Made by a program: the position numbers and the translations under genes
Notes under the pieces: model-generated
Database searches by the model: none
The model's input: only the letters and a program-made list of their open reading frames with translations
Told to the model about the DNA's origin: nothing
In this document: positions 1-11,048 of the stretch, piece by piece
How the letters are laid out: each line of letters opens with the position of its first letter
Numbering within the stretch: position 1 is the stretch's first letter
NCBI RefSeq assembly: GCF_018070345.1
Contig: NZ_JAGPXX010000009.1
Location: 1-64,000 of the forward strand
Length of the DNA stretch: 64,000 bases
Direction: 5' to 3'
Source: Streptomyces sp. F63
GTDB lineage: Bacteria > Actinomycetota > Actinomycetes > Streptomycetales > Streptomycetaceae

Positions 1-371
1 CACCCGGCCCGACGGCGCACCACCCCCCGGACACCCCACGGGCCCGCGGTCTCCTATCCCCCCTCGTACGTGAACCGGGCCACGTGCGGCAGGTCACCGA
101 AAACCGAGATCAACGACTTCTCGGCGGAGCCCGGAGGACCGGACCGGCCGTCCGCACCCGGCCGTCCGCACCCGGCCGGCCGGCCCGGCCCCGGGTCACC
201 CCAACCCTCACCCCGCGCAGCGCCCGTTCACCCGCCGAGCTGCCGGGCAGCCGGGCAGCCGGGCAGCCGCCCGATGAACCGGCACCGAGCCGGTTCACAC
301 AGCGCTCGGCTCCCCTACGCTGGGTGCCCAGAGAGCTGTAGAGCTGCCGCCACAGCCCGGGGGGACGGGAC
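1..371. other. Non-coding region upstream of the NACHT gene
   Basis: I see no convincing gene here. The stretch carries short direct repeats: a duplicated GTCCGCACCCGGCC around 150-180 and a triplicated GGGCAGCC block around 243-270. The frame of the downstream NACHT gene is closed by a TAG at 339-341, so that gene does not extend further upstream. Confidence 0.6.
294..321 (+). promoter_or_regulatory. Possible promoter of the NACHT gene
   Basis: TTCACA (294-299) and TACGCT (316-321) are 16 bp apart and end about 50 bp before the start codon, resembling a housekeeping -35/-10 pair. An inverted repeat CCGAGC (285-290) and GCTCGG (304-309) overlaps the -35 box and could be an operator. This is pattern reading only. 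Confidence 0.3.
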
Positions 372-2402
372 ATGCATCCCGAGGATGCCGCGTTCGAGGA
401 GCGCTACGCCCAGGACATCATCGCCGGACACAACCACCTCACCATCTACGGGATCGATCTCAACCACTCGCCCGACACCTGGCCGCTGGACGCCGCGTAC
501 CTGAGCCTGGAAGCGGAGATCGGCCCGGACCGCAGCGGGACGGCGGTTCCGCAGCCGCCGCCCGCGCTCCCCGCCGAGCAGGCGCTGTCCGGACGGGACA
601 AGGTGCTGTTGCGCGGGGTGGCCGGTTCGGGCAAGACCACCCTGGTCCAGTGGCTGGCGGTCTCCACGGCCCGGGACGAGCTGCCGGACCAGCTGGCCCC
701 GCTCCGCGCCCGGGTGCCGTTCGTCCTGCCCGTGCGGCGCTTCCCGCACAAGGGGTTCCCGGGCCCCGGCGAGTTCCTGTCCGCCGTCCGGCACCCGTGC
801 GCGGAGGACCAGCCGCCGGGCTGGGCCGGACGCGTCCTGGCCGGCGCGCGGGGCCTGATGCTGGTCGACGGGGTCGACGAGGCCCCCGAGGGCCTCCGCG
901 AGCAGCTCCGGGCCGAACTGCGGGCGCTGATCGCCGCGCACCCCGGCAACATCTGGCTCGTCACCTCCCGGCCGTCCGCGGTGCCCGAGGCGTGGCTCGC
1001 CGACGACGGCTTCACCGAGCTCAAGCTGGCCCCGCTCAGCCGGGAGGGCGTGGCCGCGTTCATCCAGCGCTGGCACGCCGCGGCGCGAGCGGAGGAGCCC
1101 AAGGACCTCCACCGGCTGGACGAGTACGAAAGCACCCTGCTGACGGCCGTGCGCACCACCCGCGAACTCGGCAGACTGGCCACCAACCCGCTGATGTGCG
1201 GCCTGCTCTGCGCCCTGCACCGCGACCGCCGCGGCTACCTGCCGCGGGGCCGCCGCGCCCTGTACGACGCCGCGCTCTCCATGCTGCTGGAGCGCCGGGA
1301 CCGGGAGCGGGACATGGCCACGACCGACGGCATCGACCTGGCCCAGGAGTCGAAGGTCCAGCTGCTCCAGAAGCTGGCCCACTGGATGCTGGTCCACGAG
1401 CGCTCGGAGATGGACGTCGGCACGGCCGTGGACATCCTGGAGCGCCATCTGCCGGCGATACCGGAGGCCCTCGAGCAGGGCGGGCCCGCGGAGATCTACC
1501 GGCATCTGCTCAACCGCACCGGACTGCTGCGGGAGCCCACCCCCGGCTCGGTGGACTTCGTCCACCGCACCTTCCAGGACTATCTGAGCGCCCGGGCCGC
1601 CGTGGAGCGCCACGACTTCGACTTCCTCATCGGCCACGCCCACCAGGACGACTGGGAGGAGGTCGTCCGGATGGCCGCGGCACTGGCCCGGCCGGACGAG
1701 TGCGCCAAGCTGCTGGAGGGCCTGCTGGCCGCCCGGCCGGGCGCCAAGCCCGTGGAGGCCCGGCATCGCAAGCTGCTCGCCGCGGCCTGCCTGGAGCACG
1801 TCACCGAACTGGATCCCGGGGTGCGGGCCAGGGTGCACCAGTACACCAAGAACATGGTCCGCCCGACCACGGAGGCGGCCGCCCGTGCGCTCGGCTGGAT
1901 CGGGCCGATCGCCCTGGAGATGCTGCCCGACCCGGCCGGCCTTCCCGACCCCGAGGCGTACCTGCTGGCCGTCACGGCCACGTCCATCGCCGACGACCGG
2001 GCCATCGACTACCTGGTACGGCTGCGGGACCGCGAGTCCTGGCACATCCGCTCCCTGCTCGCGGGCGCCTGGCGCCGGTACGACACCGACCGGTACGCCG
2101 ACGAGGTCCTCGCCCACCTCGACGAGCGCGCCCTGGACTTCCCCGTGTCCGACCCGGCGGAACTGCGCGCACTGCACCGCCTCGGGGGCCGCCCGGCCGT
2201 CCAGATCGCCGGACGGTTCACCCCAGGGCAGCTGGTCGAGGGGCTGGCCGCCGAGAAGCTGACGCACCTCTGGCTGGCCTACGACCTGGGCACCGGCCTG
2301 GAATGGCTCAGCTCCTTCCCGCGCCTGCACACCCTGACGCTCAGCAGTCATGTGCTGCCCGCCAAGGGCATCCCGCAGAACCTCCACGTGGTGACGGTGT
2401 GA
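372..2402 (+). CDS. NACHT-domain STAND NTPase
   Basis: A 676-residue protein with a Walker A motif GVAGSGKT at residues 82-89, a Walker B motif LMLVDGVDE at 162-170, a sensor-like TSRP near 200, the NPLMCGLLC stretch typical of NACHT domains near 270, and a winged-helix-type [13 protein letters not shown] near 400. The C-terminal 250 residues look helical, with an LRR-like ending. NACHT STAND proteins act as oligomerising sensors, and several bacterial ones defend against phage. The N-terminus begins at the short segment that directly precedes the NTPase; related Streptomyces proteins, as I remember them, carry roughly 150 more N-terminal residues. An in-frame TAG at 339-341 and a G-rich RBS just before the ATG fix the short start. 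It stands alone and converges on clpC. The domain call is secure, the defence role is inference. Confidence 0.85.
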   Translation: MHPEDAAFEERYAQDIIAGHNHLTIYGIDLNHSPDTWPLDAAYLSLEAEIGPDRSGTAVPQPPPALPAEQALSGRDKVLLRGVAGSGKTTLVQWLAVSTARDELPDQLAPLRARVPFVLPVRRFPHKGFPGPGEFLSAVRHPCAEDQPPGWAGRVLAGARGLMLVDGVDEAPEGLREQLRAELRALIAAHPGNIWLVTSRPSAVPEAWLADDGFTELKLAPLSREGVAAFIQRWHAAARAEEPKDLHRLDEYESTLLTAVRTTRELGRLATNPLMCGLLCALHRDRRGYLPRGRRALYDAALSMLLERRDRERDMATTDGIDLAQESKVQLLQKLAHWMLVHERSEMDVGTAVDILERHLPAIPEALEQGGPAEIYRHLLNRTGLLREPTPGSVDFVHRTFQDYLSARAAVERHDFDFLIGHAHQDDWEEVVRMAAALARPDECAKLLEGLLAARPGAKPVEARHRKLLAAACLEHVTELDPGVRARVHQYTKNMVRPTTEAAARALGWIGPIALEMLPDPAGLPDPEAYLLAVTATSIADDRAIDYLVRLRDRESWHIRSLLAGAWRRYDTDRYADEVLAHLDERALDFPVSDPAELRALHRLGGRPAVQIAGRFTPGQLVEGLAAEKLTHLWLAYDLGTGLEWLSSFPRLHTLTLSSHVLPAKGIPQNLHVVTV

Positions 2403-2665
2403 GCCGTCCGGAGCCGGTCACCGTCCCGACCGCCCGGCCCGGCCGCCCCGCCCCGGCCCGAAGGCGTGGACTCCCTTCGTCGCCTTCGCCCCGTGCCGGA
2501 GATCCAGGACCCGGAGGACCTCGCCCCCTGGCCGCCCTGCCCCGTCTGGAGACCGTCACCCCGGGCCCGCGGACCCCGGTCCGGCAGACCGGCCGTCTTC
2601 CGGAGTCGGTGCGGATCGTCCGGCCGCTCTGACCAGCGCGAAAAGCCATGACCACCGCAAACCAA

Positions 2666-2703
2666 AGGGGCGGCCCGGAACCCATCGGTTCCGGGCCGCC
2701 CCT
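2666..2703. terminator. Bidirectional hairpin between the NACHT gene and clpC
   Basis: A perfect 17-bp stem (2666-2682 with 2687-2703) closes on a CATC tetraloop. It lies 45 bp beyond the clpC stop codon and also downstream of the convergent NACHT gene. There is no T-run, as is common for Streptomyces terminators. Confidence 0.75.
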
Positions 2704-2748
2704 CGGCCTGCCGCCTGCCGCGCGGCGCTCAGTGCTCCGCGTGAGCGG

Positions 2749-5277
<2,529 letters not shown>

Positions 5278-5755
5278 CGTTAATCGCTCCTCAGAGCGGT
5301 CGGGCAGATCGGGGACGGTCCCCTCCCTGTCCTTCCGCATGCTAGTCCCGCAACAGGGGACAGCTCATTCCATCTGCCGACACCCGTCCGGTCTCCCCCG
5401 CTGGTTACGGGGACTTACTCCCACAAGTCTCCTGCCCCGGACAGCCGACAACAGCTCCAACCCGATGGTGCGAGACGATGTTCCCGCAGGCCAGGCATCT
5501 ATCCACGTCGGCAGTACGCCGATGGCGAACGCCGGGCGGTGCTCCGGGCCCGCGGCAACCGCGCTCCGTCCCTCCCACAAGGCAAGTCTTACCCCCGGGG
5601 ACCGGCGGTCCATGCGGCGCGACCCCCGTCACTCAGCTACGGGCGAACACCATTGCGCCCCCTCGGGCGCCTTGCACGCCGTCGTCGCTACCACGTTCCG
5701 TACCCGCTCGCCAACTCTGCGTAACCCGAACGGCCCCCGTTCCGTTGCTCCGGGC
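5278..5755. other. clpC upstream region without a gene
   Basis: This 478-bp divergent gap separates clpC from the plus-strand gene at 5756. It must hold the clpC promoter. I looked for a clear palindromic ClgR-type operator and did not find one I could defend. No ORF here has coding character. Confidence 0.5.
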
Positions 5756-6322
5756 ATGACGACGGCTTCCGGCCGGCCCCGCACGGTGCCCGCGGACGAA
5801 CGCTCGGCCCGCGAGTGGTACGAGCACGGGCTGGGCTGGCCCACGGCGGGCGGCGCCCCGCTGGAGCTGCTCACCGGGGTGCGCTTCGACGTGCTGGAGC
5901 TGCCCGCGGCCGCGGGACTCGCCGTGCTGCGGCGCGTGCCGGACACCGGACCGGTCGCGCTGCACGGCTCGCGGATGCGGCTGCTCGTGGCGGCGGGGAG
6001 CGCCGAGGAGCTGCCGGAGCTGCTGCGCTGGCTGGAGTGGGGCGGCGTCCCCCTGGATCTGAGCGCGCTCGGCGCGGGCGGGCGGACGGCCGCTCCCCTG
6101 GCCCGCGGCGCGGGCGGCGGACCCGTCTGGCTGCGCCCGCCCGTGCCGGGGCGTGCGGTGGAGCCGGCCCTGCCCGCGGCGACACTGCGCGGCGGGAGAC
6201 GGGCCGGGGGCGCCGGTGCGTCCGCCCCCGATCTCGTGCGGCTCCTGGGCGCGGCGGCGACGGAGTGCCACCGGGCCCGGCTGCTGCGACGCGGCCGGCG
6301 TCAGCCGTTCGCCTTCTCGTAG
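5756..6322 (+). CDS. Conserved actinobacterial protein (SCO3374-like)
   Basis: A 188-residue protein with no catalytic motif I recognise. It has a conserved-looking core (WYEHGLGWPTAGG, then GVRFDVLELP and RMRLLVAAGS, then LLRWLEWGGVPLDLSALG) and a basic C-terminus. The first half resembles the N-terminal segment of actinobacterial proteins annotated as primase/polymerase-like, but no primase catalytic residues are visible. The chosen ATG has a weak ribosome site. Its last 22 bp overlap the 3' end of lsr2 on the opposite strand, so the two mRNAs are complementary at their tails. Neighbourhood with clpC and lsr2 is conserved in Streptomyces. Function unknown. Confidence 0.75.
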   Translation: MTTASGRPRTVPADERSAREWYEHGLGWPTAGGAPLELLTGVRFDVLELPAAAGLAVLRRVPDTGPVALHGSRMRLLVAAGSAEELPELLRWLEWGGVPLDLSALGAGGRTAAPLARGAGGGPVWLRPPVPGRAVEPALPAATLRGGRRAGGAGASAPDLVRLLGAAATECHRARLLRRGRRQPFAFS

Positions 6323-6639
6323 GCCTCGCGCACGGTGGCGGGGACACGGCCGCGGTCGTTGACCTCGTAGCCGTTCTCCTTCGCCCACGCGCGGATCTTC
6401 GCGGTGTCCTGGCTGCCGCCCGTGGAGGTGCCCCGGGCCTTTCCTCGGCCGCCGGCCGCACGGCCGCCGGTGCGCCGCCCGCTCCTGGTGTACGGCTCCA
6501 GAAGACTCCGGAGCTTGTCCGCATTGGCGGTGGTGAGGTCGATCTCGTAAGTCTTGCCGTCGAGAGCGAACGTCACGGTCTCGTCCGCCTCGCCACCGTC
6601 GAGGTCATCAACAAGAAGGACCTGAACCTTCTGTGCCAC
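6301..6639 (-). CDS. lsr2: Nucleoid-associated xenogeneic silencer Lsr2
   Basis: A 112-residue DNA-bridging protein that coats AT-rich DNA. The N-terminal dimerisation domain starts AQKVQVLLVDDLDGGEADETV and is followed by FALDGKTYEIDLT. A basic Gly/Arg linker precedes the C-terminal DNA-binding domain (IRAWAKENGYEVNDRGRVP), whose RGR forms the AT-hook-like minor-groove contact. The GTG at 6637-6639 is chosen because AAAGGGA lies seven bases upstream; an in-frame ATG five codons earlier lacks a ribosome site. The upstream 60 bp are unusually AT-rich for this genome, consistent with autoregulation. Confidence 0.96.
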   Translation of the reverse strand: MAQKVQVLLVDDLDGGEADETVTFALDGKTYEIDLTTANADKLRSLLEPYTRSGRRTGGRAAGGRGKARGTSTGGSQDTAKIRAWAKENGYEVNDRGRVPATVREAYEKANG

Positions 6640-6644
6640 CGGAT

Positions 6645-6712
6645 TCCCTTTCATCGAAAAAGCAGTACGACGGAAAGCAAACCGCCTTTCAGGGAAAAAC
6701 ACAAACCCCTGG
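6645..6712 (-). promoter_or_regulatory. AT-rich segment upstream of lsr2
   Basis: About half of these bases are A or T (several A4-A5 runs), against roughly a quarter in the surrounding genome. Lsr2 prefers AT-rich DNA, so this is a candidate autoregulatory binding region that overlaps the expected lsr2 promoter. Confidence 0.4.
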
Positions 6713-6877
6713 GTGGGGTTCAGTGCGGCATCGGCGCGAAAAAGGTACGCGTTTCGGACATAGGGTATGGGTTCCGTCGGGGAAGACGCCGGGGAAGACT
6801 CGGGTAAGGTGCCCGGAAGGCGCCGGGGGAAGGACTGCCGAAGACGGCGGAACGAAGACGCGCGAATAACCTCGCGG

Positions 6878-7396
6878 TCACAGGTGCAGAAGCATCCGGC
6901 TGTTACCCAAGGTGTTCGGCTTCACCCGTTCGAGCCCGAGGAACTCGGCCACGCCCTCGTCATAGGAACGGAGCAGCTCGCTGTAGACATCGCCGTCGAC
7001 CGGGGTGTCGCCGATCTCCGTGAAGCCGTGCCGGGTGAAGAAGTCGACTTCGAAGGTAAGGCAGAAAATACGGCGAACCCCGAGGCGGCGAGCGGTCTGT
7101 ACCAATTCCTCGAGGACGCGGTGGCCGACACCGGAGCCCTTCGCGGCGGGATCCACGGCCAGGGTGCGGACCTCCGCCAGGTCCTCCCACATGACGTGGA
7201 GTGCGCCGCAGCCGATGACCCGGGCGTCCCCCGTGCGTTCGGCCACCCAGAACTCCTGGATGTCCTCGTAAAGCGTCACCGTCGCTTTGTCGAGCAGGAT
7301 ACCGTCGCGGACGTAGCCGTCGATGAGACCGCGGATCGCGGGGACATCGCTCGTCCTCGCCCGCCGGACCGCGACCTCATTTGATACTGGGGACAT
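6878..7396 (-). CDS. Amino-acid N-acetyltransferase (N-acetylglutamate synthase-like GNAT)
   Basis: A 172-residue single-domain GNAT enzyme. VRRARTSDVPAIRGLIDGYV matches the GNAT N-terminus, and VRTLAVDPAAKGSGVGHRVLEEL carries the acetyl-CoA pyrophosphate loop (R/Q-x-x-G-x-G/A variant GSGVG). The segment IFCLTFEVDFFTRHGF is typical of the short ArgA-type glutamate acetyltransferases of actinobacteria, which make N-acetylglutamate for arginine synthesis. It lies 9 bp downstream of a BlaI-family regulator on the same strand, so it is probably co-transcribed with that regulator. Other small-molecule acetyltransferase activity remains possible. Confidence 0.8.
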   Translation of the reverse strand: MSPVSNEVAVRRARTSDVPAIRGLIDGYVRDGILLDKATVTLYEDIQEFWVAERTGDARVIGCGALHVMWEDLAEVRTLAVDPAAKGSGVGHRVLEELVQTARRLGVRRIFCLTFEVDFFTRHGFTEIGDTPVDGDVYSELLRSYDEGVAEFLGLERVKPNTLGNSRMLLHL

Positions 7397-7405
7397 GCAC
7401 GGACG

Positions 7406-7801
7406 CTATCGCTCCGCCGCCTCGGACCCCTCATCGGGACGGTCCAGCCGTACGACGCGGATGGCGTCGCGGAGGGCTTCCCGCTCTTCCTCCGACATCA
7501 TCCCGAAGAAGGCGACAAGGGCGGCGGCGCGGTTGTCGCTGGCGGCCCACGCCTCGTTCATGAGGGCGGCGGAGTAGGCGGCCCGGGTGGAGACGGCCGT
7601 ATATCGATAGGCCCGGCCTTCCGCTTCTCTGCGGACCCAGCCCTTCCGGTGCAGGTTGTCCAATACGGTCATGACCGTCGTGTAGGCGATCGGGCGTTCC
7701 TTCCGGAGGTCCTCCAGGACTTCCCGGACGGTGACCGGGCGGTTCCATCGCCACACCCGCGTCATCACGGCGTCTTCCAGCTCACCCAATGGTCGAGGCA
7801 C
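7406..7801 (-). CDS. BlaI/MecI/CopY-family transcriptional repressor
   Basis: A 131-residue winged-helix regulator. MPRPLGELEDAVMTRVWRW and VTVREVLEDLRKERPIAYTTVMTVLDNLHRKGWVRRE are the classic BlaI helix-turn-helix region, with the conserved AYTTVMT recognition helix. The C-terminal half is the dimerisation region. BlaI repressors are normally inactivated by cleavage by a BlaR-type M56 protease, and no such gene is next to it. It starts with GTG and sits 9 bp upstream of the acetyltransferase gene, so it may control that gene and itself. Confidence 0.88.
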   Translation of the reverse strand: MPRPLGELEDAVMTRVWRWNRPVTVREVLEDLRKERPIAYTTVMTVLDNLHRKGWVRREAEGRAYRYTAVSTRAAYSAALMNEAWAASDNRAAALVAFFGMMSEEEREALRDAIRVVRLDRPDEGSEAAER

Positions 7802-7852
7802 CAGGAAACCCTAGCGGCAGAACCTCAGAATTCCGGCCATTCGGACACGAAA

Positions 7853-7896
7853 AAGGGCGCGGTCCGGGGACATGCCCGTCCCTGGACCGCGCCCTT
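7853..7896 (-). terminator. Rho-independent terminator of the small membrane-protein gene
   Basis: A 13-bp perfect stem (7853-7865 with 7884-7896) is followed, reading the minus strand, by a run of five T residues. It lies 35 bp downstream of the stop codon at 7932. This is one of the few T-tailed terminators in the window. Confidence 0.8.
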
Positions 7897-7931
7897 CCGG
7901 CCCCTGCGGCCGGTCGTGCCCGGCGGAGCCC

Positions 7932-8120
7932 TCAGGAGGCGGGGCCGCCCTCCGGCGGCGTACCGGGGCGGGCGGCCTCGGCGCGGGACAGCGCCGCGTC
8001 GACCGCGGCGTCCTCCTTGGCCTTGTTGGCTCCGCCCTGGCTCTTCACGATCGTCACGATCAGCGCGATGAAGGCCACGGCCATGACCGTGGAGGGCAGA
8101 AGCGCGGCAACGTATTCCAT
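7932..8120 (-). CDS. Small single-pass membrane protein
   Basis: A 62-residue protein with one transmembrane helix at about residues 8-26 (LPSTVMAVAFIALIVTIV), followed by a charged Ala/Glu/Lys stretch and a Pro/Gly tail. No domain is recognisable. Its own terminator and coding character make it credible despite its size; similar short membrane proteins occur at this spot in other Streptomyces as far as I recall. Function unknown. Confidence 0.7.
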   Translation of the reverse strand: MEYVAALLPSTVMAVAFIALIVTIVKSQGGANKAKEDAAVDAALSRAEAARPGTPPEGGPAS

Positions 8121-8177
8121 ACCGACCAGGGTAACGAGCCGGGCGGGCCACCGGGCCTCCGGCTCCCTCCGCCTCCC

Positions 8178-9014
8178 TCAGCCGGCCGCGCGGCCCTCCT
8201 CCGGCCGCTGGGGCGGCGCGGGGGCCGGGGGCCGGCGCGGCGGGAAGACCTCGGCCGGCGTGGGCACCGGGCGGGCGGGGGGTTCGGACTCGGGCCCGGC
8301 GGGGCGCTCCGGATCGGGGCGGCCGGCCGGGGGCTTCTCGGCGGGGTCCGTGTCCCGCCGCGGGCGGGACCGCTTGGCCGGTTCGGCGGCCGTCGCCGTA
8401 CGGCTTCCGGGGAGGACCGGGAGCACGGAGGGGGCCGAGGGGACGGGGAGGGCCGGCACGGCGAGCAGGCGCCGGACGGGGCCCGGCACGGCGGCCAGCC
8501 GGGTGGTGGGCCGGGCGGCGGGGCGCGGACGCGGGGCGGCCGGAGGCCGGTGCGGGGCGGGCTCCCCCACCGCGGGACGGACGGCGTGCCCGGTGACACC
8601 GCGGCGTTCCCCGTTCCGCAGCAGGGCGCGGGCACGGGCGGCGTCGGCGGGGCTCACCGCCGGATCGGCGCAGAGCGAACGGAGCGCGGCGAGATCCTCC
8701 TCCCCGGGCGGGCGGCCGGTGCCGGCGGCCTCCCGGAGCCGGTCCAGATAGCCGGTGGACGAGCCCGGGAGGGCCGCGCGGTAGCGGGCCAGGTCGGCCT
8801 GGAGAAAGGCGCGCAGCCTGGCGCTCTCGCGCACCGCCTCGGCCACGTCCCCGGCGAGGCGCTCCAGATCCCGGCGCTCCCCGGCCCGCTCGGGGCCGCC
8901 GGAGTGGGCGGAAGCCGGACCGGGCCGCAGGGCGAGGGCCAGGGCCCGGCGCAGGACGGACACTTCGTCGGCGCTGAACGCCAGGGCGCCGCGGGAATCA
9001 AGAGGCATGGGCAT
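8178..9014 (-). CDS. Conserved Streptomyces protein with helical N-terminus and proline-rich tail
   Basis: A 278-residue protein. Residues 1-140 are helical and soluble-looking (SADEVSVLRRALALAL, ESARLRAFLQADLARYRAALPGS). Residues 145-278 are rich in Pro, Ala and Arg and probably disordered. There is no signal peptide, membrane helix or catalytic motif. The first ATG has no clear ribosome site and a second ATG lies two codons later. It precedes the coaX region on the same strand but is separated by 147 bp. Function unknown. Confidence 0.65.
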   Translation of the reverse strand: MPMPLDSRGALAFSADEVSVLRRALALALRPGPASAHSGGPERAGERRDLERLAGDVAEAVRESARLRAFLQADLARYRAALPGSSTGYLDRLREAAGTGRPPGEEDLAALRSLCADPAVSPADAARARALLRNGERRGVTGHAVRPAVGEPAPHRPPAAPRPRPAARPTTRLAAVPGPVRRLLAVPALPVPSAPSVLPVLPGSRTATAAEPAKRSRPRRDTDPAEKPPAGRPDPERPAGPESEPPARPVPTPAEVFPPRRPPAPAPPQRPEEGRAAG

Positions 9015-9161
9015 AAGCAGATTTTTACCACTTAACGGACATTATTCGCCGTGTGTGCCGCCTCCGGGCGTGCCCCCGACGCGTGGGTCCTCGCGGTGGG
9101 GGGCGGCCCGTGCCCGGCACCGTCCGCCGGGCGGAGCGAGCCGGTGGCGGAGCCCGTTCCG

Positions 9162-9959
9162 TCAGGTGCGGGAGACGTTGCGTTCGTAGACCAGGCGGAG
9201 GCCGATCAGGGTCAGCCAGGGCTCGTGCTCGTCGATCACGGCCGACTCGCCGAGCACCATGGGGGCGAGGCCGCCGGTCGCGATCACGGTGACGTCGTCG
9301 GGGTCGTCGGCCAGTTCGGCGGCCATCCGGCCCACGACGCCGTCGACCTGGCCGGCGAAGCCGTAGAGGATGCCGGACTGCATGGCCTCGACGGTGTTCT
9401 TCCCGATGACACTGCGCGGCCGGGCCAGCTCGATCTTGCGGAGCTGGGCGCCGCGCACCCCGAGGGCGTCCACGGAGATCTCGATGCCCGGGGCGATCAC
9501 GCCGCCGACGTATTCGCCGCGCACCGACACCGCGTCGAAGGTGGTGGCGGTGCCGAAGTCGACGACCACGCACGGGCCGCCGTAGAGCTCGACGGCCGCC
9601 AGGGCGTTGATGATGCGGTCGGCGCCGACCTCCTTCGGGTTGTCCATGAGGATGGGGACGCCCGTCTTGACCCCGGGTTCGACGAGCACGGCCGGCACGT
9701 CGCCGTAGTAGCGGCGGGTGACCTCCCGGAGTTCGTGCAGCACGGAGGGGACGGTGGAGCAGATCGCGATGCCCTCGATGCCGTCGCCGAGCTCGTCGCC
9801 GAGCAGCGGATGCATGCCCATCAGGCCCTGCAGGAGCACGGCGAGTTCGTCGGCCGTGCGGCGGGCGTCCGTGGAGATCCGCCAGTGCTCGACGATGTCC
9901 TCGCCGTCGAACAGGCCGAGGACGGTGTGGGTGTTGCCGACGTCGATGGTGAGCAGCAT
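9162..9959 (-). CDS. coaX: Type III pantothenate kinase
   Basis: A 265-residue enzyme that phosphorylates pantothenate, the first step of CoA synthesis. The N-terminal phosphate loop DVGNTHTVLGLF, the GADRIINALAAVELYG segment and the VVDFGTATTFD and GGVIAPGIEIS motifs are all diagnostic of CoaX in the ASKHA fold. Length is normal for the family. It is the last gene of the DUF2520-panC-ORF-nadB-nadC-coaX operon, 6 bp after nadC, placing pantothenate synthesis and its first use in one transcript. Confidence 0.96.
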   Translation of the reverse strand: MLLTIDVGNTHTVLGLFDGEDIVEHWRISTDARRTADELAVLLQGLMGMHPLLGDELGDGIEGIAICSTVPSVLHELREVTRRYYGDVPAVLVEPGVKTGVPILMDNPKEVGADRIINALAAVELYGGPCVVVDFGTATTFDAVSVRGEYVGGVIAPGIEISVDALGVRGAQLRKIELARPRSVIGKNTVEAMQSGILYGFAGQVDGVVGRMAAELADDPDDVTVIATGGLAPMVLGESAVIDEHEPWLTLIGLRLVYERNVSRT

Positions 9960-9965
9960 CGTCTC

Positions 9966-11048
9966 TCACGCCTCCGCGCGGTCGTCGGCGTCGCCCGCCC
10001 CGGCGCCGGCAGCGGTCCGCTGCTCGTCGCGCAGGTCCAGGCCGATGTCGAGGATGGGGGAGGAGTGGGTGAGCGCCCCGACGGCGAGGTAGTCGACCCC
10101 GGTCGCGGCGTAGGCGCGGGCGTTGTCGAGGCCGAGGCGGCCGGAGGACTCCAGGCGGGCCCGGCCCGCGACGAGGGCGACGGCCTCGCGGGTCTCCTCG
10201 ACGGTGAAGTTGTCCAGCAGGATCAGGTCGGCGCCCTCGGCGAGCACCGGCTCGATCTGGTCGAGCCGGTCCACCTCGACCTCGACGGGCACGTCCGGGA
10301 ACTCGCTCCGCACGGCCTTGAAGGCCGCCGCGACCCCGCCCGCCGCGATCACGTGATTGTCCTTGATGAGCGCGGCGTCCGAGAGCGACATGCGGTGATT
10401 GAGACCACCGCCGCAGCGGACCGCGTACTTTTCCAGGAAGCGCAGCCCGGGGGTGGTCTTGCGGGTGTCGCGGACGGCCGCTCCGGTGCCCTCCAGGGCG
10501 TCGGCCCAGGCGCGCGTGGCGGTCGCGATGCCGGAGAGCCGGCAGAGGAGGTTGAGCGCGCTGCGCTCGCCGGTGAGCAGATCCCGGGTGCGGGTGCGCA
10601 CGGTCAGCAGCTTCTGGCCGGGCTCGACCCGGTCGCCGTCCATCACATGCCGTTCGACCTCGAACTCGTCGGTGCAGACGACCGACAGGATCGCCTCCGC
10701 GACGCGCAGGCCGGCGACGGTGCCCGCCTGGCGGGCGGTGAAGTCGCCGGTGGCGACGGCGTCCTCGGGGATCGTCGCCACCGTCGTCACGTCCACGCCG
10801 TGGTCGAGGTCCTCCTCGATGGCGACGTGGGCCAGATCCTCCACCTGGACGGGGTCCAGACCGCCCAGGGCCAGCAGTTCGGCCAGCGCGGGATCGAGGC
10901 CGCACTCCAGGGGGTCCAGGTCGAAGCCCTCGCCCCCGTCGCCGCAGCCGCAGGAGTCGCCGCACCCGCCGCCGTCCGCCCCGGCGGAGGGGCCGCCGAT
11001 CTGGAGCAGCGGAAGGTCCACGGGCTGTGGACGGTCAGGGGTGTTCAC
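9966..11048 (-). CDS. nadC: Nicotinate-nucleotide diphosphorylase (quinolinate phosphoribosyltransferase)
   Basis: A 360-residue enzyme that converts quinolinate and PRPP to nicotinate mononucleotide. The family core is clear: EEDLDHGVDVTT, DTRKTTPGLRFLEKYAVRCGG, HRMSLSDAALIKDNH and a C-terminal VDYLAVGALTHSSPILDIGLD. The GTG start at 11046-11048 has AAGGGA upstream and lies inside the end of nadB, a 14-bp overlap. Residues 17-35 hold an unusual Gly/Cys motif with four cysteines in a CGDSCGCGDGG-like pattern ahead of the normal NadC fold, which could bind a metal. Longer upstream in-frame sequence is only nadB antisense-frame readthrough and is rejected. Confidence 0.95.
   Translation of the reverse strand: MNTPDRPQPVDLPLLQIGGPSAGADGGGCGDSCGCGDGGEGFDLDPLECGLDPALAELLALGGLDPVQVEDLAHVAIEEDLDHGVDVTTVATIPEDAVATGDFTARQAGTVAGLRVAEAILSVVCTDEFEVERHVMDGDRVEPGQKLLTVRTRTRDLLTGERSALNLLCRLSGIATATRAWADALEGTGAAVRDTRKTTPGLRFLEKYAVRCGGGLNHRMSLSDAALIKDNHVIAAGGVAAAFKAVRSEFPDVPVEVEVDRLDQIEPVLAEGADLILLDNFTVEETREAVALVAGRARLESSGRLGLDNARAYAATGVDYLAVGALTHSSPILDIGLDLRDEQRTAAGAGAGDADDRAEA

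Noticed and set aside
5278..5755. ClgR operator upstream of clpC
   Set aside because: Single GCGAAC-like half-sites occur, but I could not find a convincing palindrome at a promoter-proximal spacing.
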